Assembly (NCBI GenBank): GCA_013368325.1
Contig: JAACJK010000014.1
Span: forward strand, 183,897-247,896
DNA: 64,000 bases
Source of the DNA: Ephemerocybe angulata
Taxonomy: Eukaryota > Basidiomycota > Agaricomycetes > Agaricales > Psathyrellaceae
Reading direction: 5' to 3'
Below, piece after piece: positions 45,417 through 55,586 of this stretch; the stretch's first letter is position 1; the number at the start of each line of letters is the position of its first letter. The notes under the pieces were generated by a model. That model was not told where the DNA came from. It saw only the letters and a program-made list of their open reading frames with translations, and searched no databases. Both the position numbers and the translations under genes were made by a program.

Positions 45417-46809
45417 GGGATGGTGGTGGTTGAGAGAAAGGTGCATCGATATCATGATCACCGTCACACACTCATCACACATCGCTCGTTCAAAATCAAG
45501 CTATCAATTCCCAGGTTCAATCTACGTTAGGGATTCAGAACAAATACATGTAGCTATATAAGGGAGGGCGATCGACCATCGTCGTTTCGAGACGCAGGAG
45601 AGGTGCCGATTGCGTTGGCCCTGAGGTCTGGTTTTGAGCGCCTTCGTCCCTGGGGTCGTGGTCTGGCGAGCGTCGTTGTTCGAGATGCGACTGTGAAGGG
45701 CCGCACGGCGCACTCGAGTTCGGTGCGCACGCCACGCCCTGTTCGTTCGGGACGACGGGGTATCTAGGTGGAGGAGGGACTCCGACACCCCGCTCGCCCG
45801 ACGTACTGTGCCACCGGGGTCAACGCGAATGTCGGATTCGTTGGCGTCAAAGCCGACGAGCGCGTTAGCGTGGATGCGGATGTCGAGCGTTCGGTTGCGT
45901 TTGCACTCGAGATGCAAGCGCTCGCGTCGTTGGAGGCGAGGGAAAGCGTAGTGGTGGTGGTGGGAGAACCAAGGTGGCAACGGTGCAGTGGACCGAGATG
46001 GTGATGGTGGTGGTCGCTAGAGAAGCAGGGAAGGTGGGAAAAGCGAGGTCTCCGAGAAATGGTGGGGTGGAATTCGAGGACCTCGGCGTCGAGACGTGCT
46101 GGAAGGAGAAACGGTGACTTTGTTCCCCACAGCTGCCGTACCCCAGGGACTACACGGTCGGTTCGTCGGGCTCCGCGATGAACCACGGCCGTACGGCGTT
46201 TGCTCGTCGTCCTAGTCGAGATATTTGGCCGGTAAGCAAACCATTATAGCGATTACACGTCGAGATAACTCACATGCTTGACCCGTAGCCTTTTTTCCCT
46301 CATTACCAACACTACAACCGGTCGTCTCAAGGCCAGGGAGGACTTCGAGTCGTGCTGAGCCGCCGTCGAAAGCTTGCGGCGCCAATCCAGGCTGAGGGAC
46401 TTGGGCCGACGATGGCGTTGCTGAGGCTGGAATTGAAGGTATACGGTTGGGAATTGTCAAGGCGGGCTTGAGGCGGGCTTTTGTCGTCGCACAACCCCAA
46501 CTCGATGGAATGCAGGGGGATCTTGTATAACGGCCGTGCACGGCAGATCTAGACCAAGGGTACGTCAGTCAGTACTCGAGGCTCGGGTCTACTACAACGG
46601 ACTTACCATCCACTAGTCGTGCAACGAACTGAGGGAGCTCGCACACTACGAAAGCATGGGAAGCACGGTGCTCACTCTCGCTTCGCGATCCCACCCAGCA
46701 TACGCGCAACATACGCGACGCCACGAAGGACAAGGCCATTTCGGACGACTTGGGCTGTGCGACGCGAGTCTGGAGTGTCCAGAGGTGCGGCAGCGGTCAA
46801 CCATGGGAT
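45417..46809. other. Orphan island C, proximal part
   Basis: Minus-strand sequence with more intron-like modules (for example 46549-46606, donor GTAAGTCCG, acceptor CTAG) and open frames without known domains. The peptide LASNDA recurs, encoded by a GCGTC-CAAC-GACGC motif that is also abundant at 48.0-48.8 kb. I cannot build a gene that ends convincingly here; a neighbour of the ten-exon gene above 46810 is possible. Confidence 0.35.
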
Positions 46810-47986
46810 CTACCTGCAAGAGTCAGTGTGAATCTACTACGCGCGAGGAGGCCGTACTCACCGAGAAAAACATACATGACACACGTCTAAGAGGTCAAAT
46901 AGGTCAGTACCTTCGTTTTCAATGGTTCATGTGCCTACTTACCTGTCGGATAGACCAGACGACGCCGACCACCTCGACGCCGACCCGGACTAGCAAGCCG
47001 TGAGCAACAACCAAGCCTAACGAGGCCGAACTCACATCTGCCCTCCGACATCGAGCACTACGACGTCGTCAGCGACACCCAGAACCCACAGACGACGACG
47101 ACGTACCCAGGGCCAATCCCTCGTCCCCTCAAGATGTTGCACAGGTCTCACATGCCGCACGAAGTCTGGGTGCCACAAGGTCAGTCCTCTCGTTTGAGTC
47201 CTCCAGCATTGTGCGCCCTGCGAACTTACCGTCAACGGCGCCCAGAACACGAAGAACGACGAAGAAGACTCACCGTGTACCCGACCAGCAGCCCGTCGCC
47301 CTCGAGAATCTGTCGCCTCACTGCCGCGAATGGAGACGAGCATCCATCCCAACCGGCCCTGGGCAATGAAAGACAGCCCGTCAGTGCCGAGTTCAACGAC
47401 GACGTGCGAGCCGCTTACCTGGGTGTCCTGCGTGCTGGGATCGACGGAGGCGGCAGCGAGAGGGTGGTGCGAGAGAGGTCTAGATTGTCATAAGGTCAGT
47501 TCCCCTGTTTCGATTCGTGTACCCTGACTTACCTTCGTTAGGAATGCGGCCCATCGAGCACGACGACGACGACGAACGACGACAGCTAGAGATGATCATA
47601 CCGTGAGCATCGAACTAGAACGGCGACGGCGACGAACACACCTCGACCTCGTCGACTCTCCCAGCATGGCGCAGCCTGCGAAAACACCGTCAACGACGCC
47701 CAGAGCATGCCAGCACGATACCGAAGACTTACCGCGAACGCAGCGTTCTCGAGACTTCGCCGCCTCACCACCACGAACGACGACGACAACCCGTTCTGCA
47801 CGACGAAAGAATGTGCGTCAGTGTCGACACGAGCTCGAAGACGTGAGTTGACTTACCTGTGCAACCTACGCGCTGCGTTCGACGACGAGGACGACGAGGG
47901 AGGATGGTGGTGGGAGAGAGGAGAGTGCGGTGACGAGCAACGCGGGAAGTGCGAGTCCGACGCGGTGAAGCGAGCAAGGATTCCAT
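46810..47986 (-). CDS. Candidate ten-exon orphan gene (227 codons)
   Basis: Unrecognised. Exons read by hand: 47986-47857, 47795-47733, 47675-47642, 47585-47533, 47479-47419, 47358-47274, 47217-47036, 46989-46943, 46886-46862, 46813-46810. All nine introns (46-61 bp) start GTRNGY and end YAG, and most have a CTGAC-type branch. The spliced frame starts MESLLASPRRTRTSRVARHR and stays open through every junction to a TAG at 46810-46812. The protein is Arg/Ser-rich at first (GCTERVVVVVRGGEAAKSRE), then has a more structured part (VRRQILEGDGLLVGYT; LWHPDFVRHVRPVQHLEGTR; LWVLGVADDVVVLDVGG). No known domain. Alternative acceptors near 47166 and 47229 would change exon 7. The opposite strand is partly intron-like too, so transcript evidence decides. 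Confidence 0.4.
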
Positions 47987-48610
47987 TCTACCGCCGCTCT
48001 CTCGCGTCCAACGACGCTGGAGAGTTCAATCCATCGACAACCGCCGCCGCCGCACCCACCTCCACCGCGGCCTGCCCCATCCGAACCCGTGCCCGCATCG
48101 TGGTGGTGCAGCTCGGCATCGTTGGACGCGAGCACGAAGTGGTGGTGCTGGGCTGGTGGTGCTGGCGAAGTGCGAAGTGATCGGCGTCGTTCTTGCGTCC
48201 ACCGACGCCGAGCACGATGTGGTGGTGGTGATGGCGTTCGGCGTCGTTGAACGCGGGCGCAAACCGGTGGTGGTGGTGAATATTGTTGATGGTGGTGGTG
48301 GTAATATCCGCCGTGGGCGCGAAGTTCAAGAGATCAAAGGTGTGTCTGCTCAGTTCGCTCGGTGAGTCTTTCAATTGTTTGAGGTTGGAATTTGGCTCAC
48401 CAGTTCATTCGGCGCATACCGTGTGCTGTTCTCCTCGATGTAACGTGGATCTTCGGCGCCGTTGGGCGCGAGGTGACGTGGTGGGGCAAGAATATGGATC
48501 TTCGGCGTCGTTGGACGCGAGGGTGACGTGGTGGGGGATCTTCGGTGCTGTTGGGCGGTACGCGGTCTCGAGGGTTTTGAACAGGCGCTTGTCGCGCTTG
48601 ATGTTCTTCG
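47987..48610. other. Orphan island C, distal part rich in a small hairpin motif
   Basis: Contains at least six variants of GCGTCGTTGGACGCGAG and its complement. A further intron-like segment on the minus strand lies at about 48345-48402. All three minus frames are largely open because of the repeated GC-rich motif, so coding potential cannot be judged. Confidence 0.35.
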
Positions 48611-48814
48611 CTGGAGGTGGGAAATGGGGTCTTCGGCGTCGTTCGACGCGAGGAAGACGCGCTGGAGGTGGGGAATGGGGCCTTCGGCGTCGTTGGACGC
48701 GAGGGAGACGCGCTGGAGGTGGGGAATGGGGCCTTCGGCATCGTTGGACGCGAGGGAGACGCGCTGGAGGTGGGGAATGGGGCCTTCGCCGTCGTTGGAC
48801 GCGAGGGAGACGCG
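48611..48814. repeat. 51-bp tandem repeat, four copies
   Basis: CTGGAGGTGG recurs at 48611, 48662, 48713 and 48764, an exact 51-bp period; copies differ by one to five bases. The unit is a multiple of three and is open in several frames: plus strand WRWGMGPSASLDARETR, minus strand SPSRPTTPKAPFPTSSA, 17 residues each. The minus-strand Pro/Ser/Thr product looks more like a real protein linker. Each unit includes the GCGTCGTTGGACGC hairpin motif. Confidence 0.9.
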
Positions 48815-48840
48815 CTTTGGGGGAGGAGGAGGAGGAGGAG

Positions 48841-48937
48841 GGGCCTTAGACCTAGGGTTAGGGTCCTCCTACAGCCAAAAAGCTATTGCAAGCTTGCAAC
48901 GGCTTTTTGGCTGTAGGAGAACCCTAGGGTTAGGCCC
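48841..48937. repeat. 97-bp foldback (hairpin) element, possible MITE
   Basis: Nested inverted repeat. An 18-base perfect stem (CTCCTACAGCCAAAAAGC and its complement) encloses a loop that itself holds the 14-base palindrome TTGCAAGCTTGCAA (48886-48899). Outside the stem, both ends carry CCTAGGGTTAGG-like sequence and finish GGGCCT...AGGCCC. No coding content. A miniature inverted-repeat transposon is the simplest reading; a transcribed hairpin RNA is an alternative. Confidence 0.85.
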
Positions 48938-49149
48938 TGGTGACAGAGAGGAAGAAAGGAGCGTCGAAATCATTTGATCTCCCGCGCCCGCTGCCAAACG
49001 AAACGCACGTGACTCACGTGATGGTTGGCGTTGCGGCGCCTGTAGCAAGGCAGCCGCAAGGCAGCCTTGAGGCATTCACATCTTGCCTCCTGCGCCCATC
49101 GTGCTCAACCTACGTCTATTCTCTGTTCCTTTTCTTTCTTCATTCCTCA

Positions 49150-51065
49150 ATGGATGATGCTTCTCCAACGATCCAATTCACCCTTCATGAAGTGTTGTCC
49201 ATTCTTCCCGCACTCCTAGCCTACAGTGACTTGTCACCAACGGGTGAGGCAGTGACGAAGAGAATTGAAAACCTCCTGCGCCAGGAAGGTTACAGCTCCT
49301 ACGAAGTCATGGTGAGTCTTTAGTGTGCCTCAAATATTGTTTTAAGACTAATAAACTCTCTGCTATAGTGTGACCACGTACTCGCGCTCAGTAGCGCTCA
49401 ACGGGCGCCTAATGAGTGGGACACCAGCTCCAATGCTGGTATCCCCTCCTCGCCCACCCTGATGCCATCCAGTAGCCCCCCAAAAAATGTTTCGGACGAC
49501 GAAGACGACGAATTGGCAATTTCCATGCCACCGTCCTCGCCAGATACCTCCCGTGCACCCTCGCGCATGTCTATTCTGTCCTCCCCATCATCGCCTCGTC
49601 CATCCTCCCCTATGTCCGTGGGCACTGAGATTGTGGACGAGGAAGATAGTCAGCATGCGTCTGATGCTCGAACTCACCAGATTCCTCGTCCTTTGAAGCG
49701 TGCTCGCCCCGACTCTTTCAGCGAAGGAGAGGACAACTCCATTCCTTCCCGTTTGAACGAACTCCTTACGCAGAACACAGGAGATGCCCCTGACCTACAC
49801 TTGGAGATCGATGCCCTGTTAGCTACTGGTGGAGGCACCTCTGGCAAAGGTCAAGTCCCAGCGGACACTGGTGGCAATGAGGCAGCCCGCGTTCGGGGAG
49901 GTGCAGGCCCAAGCAGTGGTCGAGGTGCGGGTAGAGGTGGTGGTGGACTGGGTAGAGGTGCGGGCAGTGGTGGAGGTGCAGGAGGTGCAGGAGGCGGTCG
50001 TGGAGGAGCAGGAGGCGGTGCAGGCGGCGGTGGTCGTGGTGCAGGAGGCGGTGGAGGAGCGGGTGGTGGTGGAGGTGCGGGTGGTGGTGGAGGTGCGGGT
50101 GGTGGAGGTGGAGGAGCGGGTGGTGGAGGTGGAGGAGCGGGCGGTGGTGGTGGAGGTGCGGGTGGTGGTGGTGGAGGTGCGGGTGGTGGTGGACCTGGTG
50201 ATGAACCATGCAATCGCGGCGCTGGGTATATTCCGCATGCGCAAATTGAACGTGAAGCAGGTCGCCAACGCCAACAGCGAGCTATTGGCCCAGATAACAA
50301 TGACTCGGATGATGAACTCAACAATGGGCGGGGACAGCGTTCACCTCCAGTACCTGAGGAGGAGGAGGAAGAGGGACAGGGGGGAGAGGGACAGGGGGGA
50401 GGGGGAGGGGGAGGGGAAGGTTCTCATCCAGAGGAGGAGGAGGAGGAGGATGCGGATGAGGAAGAGAGTCTGCGACACCGGTTTTATGCGCAGGAGGAGG
50501 AGGAAGAGGAGGAAGATGAAGACACAGAGGAGTTCTCTGGCCTTGGGTCTACAATCTACGCGCTCAACGGAGGAAATGCTATGCTCGAGAAGGTACCAAT
50601 TGATTGTGAAACCAAGCTTTTCTTGTCGCAAATGGCTTCAACTGCGAGGAACAGTATGGTGGTGGAGTCTGACACATTTCCTTTGTCCACCAATGTTCAT
50701 GACTTGATACGGCTGGTGGTCCTGGGGGAGACACTTGGGCAAAAGCAGTCTCATATTGATTCCGCGACTCTCAAGGCAGGATCACTCAATGCCCTTGCTT
50801 GTCTAGCATCGCTGTGTGATGAAGCAGAGCTTATGGAGGCGGGGGTTCACCTTTCTCAGTATGTTTCCACCATCATTTTTGCGGCACATATCCAAAGGTG
50901 TGTTCAACTTGTTAGTGCATGGTATTCTATTGGATCCATCTGATATTGGATGGTAGGCGCATACGCGAGACTCGGGACTCCCAGTACAAAATATTCCGGG
51001 ACATCTGCAGCCATATCGAAAGCGCCCAGATGGACACCAAAGTGAACTACTGGTCCTGTAAGCGC
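49150..51065 (+). CDS. Gly-rich/acidic hypothetical protein, interrupted by retrotransposon
   Basis: Unrecognised Agaricomycete-type gene. Exon 1 reads MDDASPTIQFTLHEVLSILP to SSYEVM; a GTGAGT...TATAG intron follows. The long exon 2 has a Ser/Pro-rich acidic part (SDDEDDELAISMPPSSP), a putative nuclear signal (PRPLKRARPDSF), a glycine-rich block (about residues 210-300) and acidic runs (PEEEEEEGQGGEGQGG), then a folded-looking part (DLIRLVVLGETLGQKQSHID). A third intron leads to RRIRETRDSQYKIFRDICSH and VNYWSC. The exon then reaches GTAAGC, a good donor, and the LTR begins eight bases later at 51066. The remainder of the gene lies beyond the element, outside the window. The glycine repeat gives long shadow frames in other phases. 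Confidence 0.6.
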
Positions 51066-52448
51066 TGATGTGCGGCTACGGGGCTAAGAGCCAAACACGC
51101 CTCTAACCAAAACAACAAACACAACACACAACACACACACAACCACACTAGGGTAGCTGAGGGGCAACTCGCTCGAGGTAGAGCGGGCAAAGTAATGTAT
51201 TGGACTAGAGGACTAGGTCGACTCTAAGGTACTCGCAACTAGCAAGTTTGAAGGGGAGTTCTAGACTCGACCGCGCTTCGGGGTGATATAGGTTCTCGAT
51301 GAGAGGGTGGGGTCTCGGGAGGACGAGGTCGCTACCACGAGAGGGCTTTCACTAGGCTCGAGAGCTTCGCAAAAGGAACAGAAAACTTAAAGACAATTGG
51401 CACGACGACCAGACAGACAGACAGACAGATAGCGCGACGGCTAGACTTTAGACTTTGACTTAGAGACTTGAAAGATGAAAACTGGGGGGTAACTGATTTT
51501 CTCTAAACTACTTGCGAGACTTAAGTACATGCCGAATATTTACAAACAAGCTCCAAGACAAACAGATGAGAAACACATGCGATCGCGATACATTCCAAAA
51601 CGGTCCAAATGAAACATAGAGATAGGAGGGAAGACCTCTCGAGGTTGAGCTCAAGGCCAATTAGCGCCCGGGTAAATACCCAAGACTGTGCCGTTGCCAC
51701 CAACCGACTTCTTCGTACACGCCGCGCCACTCGTCTCGTGTGGGCCGACCTATTCTTATCTCTGATTGTGGTTTCCCTCTGATAGAGTGGAGCCGCGGAT
51801 GATCCATCCGATACCCGGGCAAGGGAATCGTGGGGCACTTAAGTTGTGCCGGTTCCGCTTCCCCTGTGTTACACGCGGGTGCCTGTACCGAGTTCTCCCC
51901 TCAGCCGATGGCGATCCCAGAACTTTCCCGAGACGTGGTTTGATTGCGAACATCTCGAGGTGTGATCGACCTCTCGACGTGCCACCTCTCGTGAAGATCA
52001 AGTCGCGCGGGAGCTATACTCCGGCGCTTATCAGGGGCTCGGGTGCAATCCCTCTCGACTACTGATGTCACGGTGATCTCTCGACTCTGGGTGTGGCGAG
52101 AGTGTTCTCGCGAGATACGAAGGGATGGGTAGGGGGCTTCCCATTGATATGCACTACTCTGCCTATGTCCGTTACTTGCCAAGTCGATCCCATAGTTGTC
52201 CCGCGCGTGTCTCCTTAAAGTAGCAAGTGTCTCGCGAAGGTAGGTCTTACCTGCTTGAGGCTACTCGTCACTTCTCGTAGTCCCGCGCGTAGGTCAGAGA
52301 GGCTAAGTCAGCAGCTCTGGGCTCGGCTCTGACTCTTGTTCCCCTTTACATTGGTGCAGGTCTTTTGATAGATGATATGCAGTGGGAATCGCGTATTTAT
52401 TAAGGTAAATCGCGATTTTTAGTGGGTAGACGCGCTGAAGGCGCATCA
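51066..52448 (-). repeat. 3' long terminal repeat (1383 bp)
   Basis: The ends are TGATG at 51066 and CATCA at 52448, a perfect 5-bp inverted terminal repeat of the TG...CA type, directly flanked on the inner side by a polypurine tract. Inside are a CA-rich stretch (about 51110-51150), a GACA microsatellite (about 51408-51430) and, near the inner end, TTAATAAATA on the minus strand (about 52393-52402), which could serve as TATA box or polyadenylation signal. Boundaries are inferred without the second LTR for comparison. Confidence 0.75.
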
Positions 52449-52461
52449 TCTCCCCCCAACT
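52449..52461 (-). other. Polypurine tract next to the 3' LTR
   Basis: Minus strand reads AGTTGGGGGGAGA immediately before the LTR, the expected primer site for plus-strand DNA synthesis. A second, similar tract lies at 57283-57302. Confidence 0.7.
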
Positions 52462-52872
52462 GAAATCTAGACTGTCCTCAGTCCTTTTGATACCGCTACC
52501 CAACTTCGTTCTTGTCCTCTCGCAAGTTCACCGACCTGTCTGCCTCGCCTCAGTCCTTTGCCGCGAGGTCCCCGGTTCATTCTGATCCCGAGACGTCTTA
52601 ACAACCCTGTACCCTCGACTCTATTGATTCTAAGTTTTTCCCGGTGCTTGCAGGTTTAGCCCGCGTCACATCCTTCTCGCGTAGTTCTCGACATGTCATG
52701 TCATTCGAAGCGCGCTCTGAATGTTCTCCCAGGATTCTTCTGCGTTATCCATTCCCGGGCTCATGTCACAAATGTCACATTTGTCTTCACATATAGCCCG
52801 GTCTTCTTGGGGACTTTCTCACTCGCGCTTCGCCTCTCTTCGTACTCTCTCCTCTCTTCTCTTTCTACACCG

Positions 52873-54922
52873 ATGGCCGATCCTTCCCTTGGTATGGCCG
52901 CCGAGATGGTGGCTGCGCTTCAGGCGGCGACGGCGTCCCCGGACTGGAGTCTTCAAAAGCTAAACGCCTTCTACGATCAGTGGATCTGCGTAGTGGTAAG
53001 CCGACTCTCGTCTGCTCTACGATCGACGCTAAGAGTTCTTTTCTTTCTCGATCCACAGCAACTCATCCATACCAACCCTCTGCTAACTCAGCATCCCAAC
53101 TTCCCCGCTTTTCGCAGCTACATAGCGTACTACCTCGGCCAGGCCACTTCTGATAAGAAAACCAAACGCTCCCTTTCGTCGGCGCTCGATCCCAAAGCTC
53201 AGTGGGCCGCGCCCCTCTTTCCACCAAATCCTCCGCCCTCCGACTGGCCTACTCCCGCTACACCTCCTTCTTCCAAGGCCCCTTCCTTGGGTTCCTCTCG
53301 GAAAGCTCCAGGCACGGTGTCCGCGCCCCTTGCCCGGTGTGTAGCCTCGATGCTCGTTTTGGCGGTGTACTCACATTCTTCTCCAGCGTCAACGCGCACA
53401 TCTCCAGTTCCAAACCTTCCACTTCGCGTCCGAAAGCTCCAGGCACCCGAGAGCGGATTGTGACGCAACCGGCGCCTATTTCGCTCGGTGAGACCAAGGA
53501 CGTCGGTCGGCGCCATCAAGGGGCTGGCCTTAGTTCCGCTCGTCCCGCCGAGGTTCCATCCAAGCGCAAGTCTTCTGGTGACACTGGGGTACGTCGCGTT
53601 CTCTCCGTCCTTCTCGGTCCACTTATCTGAACAGTTCTTGGGCGTGCAGCCGCCTCCCCTCAAGAAGATCAAAGTCGAGCCGACTTCGTCATCCCGCGGT
53701 GCTGGTCCCTCCTCGTCTGCCAAAACTTCGTCTTCAAAAGGCAAGGGCCGTGCCACGCAGCCTCCGCCCTCTCCGTACACTGCCCATCAACTTCGCCCGC
53801 ACATTCCTAGGAACGCTAGGACTGCGATCGACGTCGACTCCTATGATCCCGAACAGTCCGACGATGCCGCTTCGTCTAGCGGCTCTTCCAGCATTACCGG
53901 GGACTTCGTTGGAGACGCTGGGGGCGATGCTGAGGATGCTGGGGGCGACGGCGAGGGTGAGGTCGACGAGGCGCAAAGCCGCAGGCAACTTACTGCTGCG
54001 AGGCAGGCCGCCGCCTTTCAAGCGCATCAGATCGCCATGGCCGAAGTCCTTCAACACCTGTTGCCGCCCTCCGAACTCCTCTCGTCTCGCGCCGACGTCA
54101 AGCTCCTCAAGCGCGTCACCACGCCTGCTCCCAGGGTTCGTTTCTCTTCCTTGCTTTATCTCTTTCTTACTCACGCGCCGGACCCTAGCCACCTCTTCCT
54201 TGTGGTCGCTGCCTCGCTCGAGGTGCACTTCCAGAGTGCGTCGTGGACCCGAAAGACCCCAACGGGAAGTGCTCGGCCTGTAAGACTTCGAGCCAGTCGT
54301 GCTTGTGGGCGCCCTCGTCGCGCCCTCCCCGCGTCACGTTGGCTCAAGTCCGCGAGATGGAGTTCCTTACGAGTCAGGCACCGAGTGTCAACCGTACGTC
54401 CAACCCGTTCCTTCTCTTGGCTTGGTGGTTACTCATATCTCTTGGCCTCTAGATACCAATCGCGTCTACCAGATGCTCGTCGCCGACCACGCGCTGTACG
54501 AGGAAATGCGCAAGACCTGCGAGTTCCAGGCCCTCAAGGTCGATGCTGTTCAATCGTTCCTGGCGAACATCTTGAACAGCACTCGCGACTGTGGTTCCGA
54601 CGAGCTCATCAATAGCATCGCTCCCCCGGCTTGGTATGCCGCCGCTCAGGACCGAGGCACCAGCGAGGGCACCATCGCCTTCCCCGTTGTCAACCCTTCC
54701 AACTTCATCAGTCCTGCTCTCGGTCCACTTCCTTCGTCGTCGTCGTCCGCCGCTCCTCAAATCGCGGTTCTCCCTTCGTCAGGTTCGTCTTCGCAGGTCG
54801 AGGACGACCTCTCGGTCGAACAGGAGCAGGGAGGCGAGGTTCGTGACGGGGGCGTTCCCATCGACGAGGAGGAAGAAGGCGAGGCGGCGGTGGATGCGCA
54901 GGACGCTCCCCCCGCTGCGTAG
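52873..54922 (+). CDS. Antisense retrotransposon gene A: cysteine-cluster protein
   Basis: Multi-exon gene on the strand opposite to gag-pol, lying between pol and the 3' LTR. It starts MADPSLGMAAEMVAALQAAT (good ATG context; an upstream Met at 52693 is less likely). Five introns join an N-terminal part (LNAFYDQWICVV, QLIHTNPLLTQHPNFPAFRS), a basic Ser/Pro-rich linker with a nuclear-signal-like patch (PPPLKKIKVE), an acidic stretch (GDFVGDAGGDAEDAGGDGEG) and a helical part (AHQIAMAEVLQHLLPPSELL). A cysteine cluster follows, LPCGRCLARGALPEC then GKCSACKTSSQSCLW (C-x2-C, C, C-x2-C, C), probably zinc-binding. A helical C-terminus (RVYQMLVADHALYEEMRKTC) leads to an acidic tail. All junctions keep the frame. 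The cluster suggests nucleic-acid or protein binding; function is inferred only. Confidence 0.7.
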
Positions 54923-55586
54923 GTTGTTCCCTTTCACTCTTCTTGGACTTCTGGCTCCTTTGTATCTCTATCACACAGACACTGACTCTTAGGCCTCCTA
55001 CATACTTCTTACCCACACCCCTATCACTCTGGACTCGTAATGTACCGTATTTACCGCCCTTCCAATGCATCGTGCTCGTATCTGGACTGTCACGGCTCGT
55101 TGATCGGACCCATGCGTTTTAAGCGCCCGTGTGAAAGGCTGAGGTTCCACCTCTCGAGGTAAGATTTCCCCACCTCTCGGATCGACCTCTCGCCATTATC
55201 GCGAGAGATCGTCAGGATTTAGCCCTTGACGACTCCCGTTCTCGCGATACACATTTGCTGTGGCTACGCTCTTCGAGATCTCGGTTTATCCATTAAGCGC
55301 CCCCTGATTTGATGGCGCGCGGGTGCATTCGTGTTCCTCGTCCATACTGGTTCGCGCGGGCACCTCTTCTCGGTTTCGCGTCCATGCGATCTCCTCTCGC
55401 CGCGTATTCCGTTCTGCTCGTGCCGTGCGCTACCTCGTATGTCGCCACTTCTGGGCACCGGACTTCGCGACCCGAGTCCCAAGTACCACTTGAGCCCCTG
55501 TCTCGGTACTAATCCTCTCTCGAGTATAAATACTGGGGTGCTTTCTCTCCTTTTCAGCATCGATTTACTCGACCTTCTCTTTCTCA
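54923..55586. promoter_or_regulatory. Intergenic region between the two antisense genes, TATA box at 55525
   Basis: Contains the terminator of antisense gene A and the promoter of gene B. A clear TATAAATA (55525-55532) lies about 60 bp before the gene B ATG. Several copies of CTCTCG/CGAGAG-type sequence occur, a bias shared with the LTR and pol. No further gene. Confidence 0.6.

Noticed and set aside
48841..48937. Telomere repeat array
   Set aside because: Only single TTAGGG-like words occur at the ends of a hairpin; there is no tandem array.
49819..50324. Long His/Pro-rich and Pro-rich frames on the minus strand
   Set aside because: They are mirror frames of the glycine-repeat coding sequence (GGC/GGT-rich) of the plus-strand gene and have no independent support.
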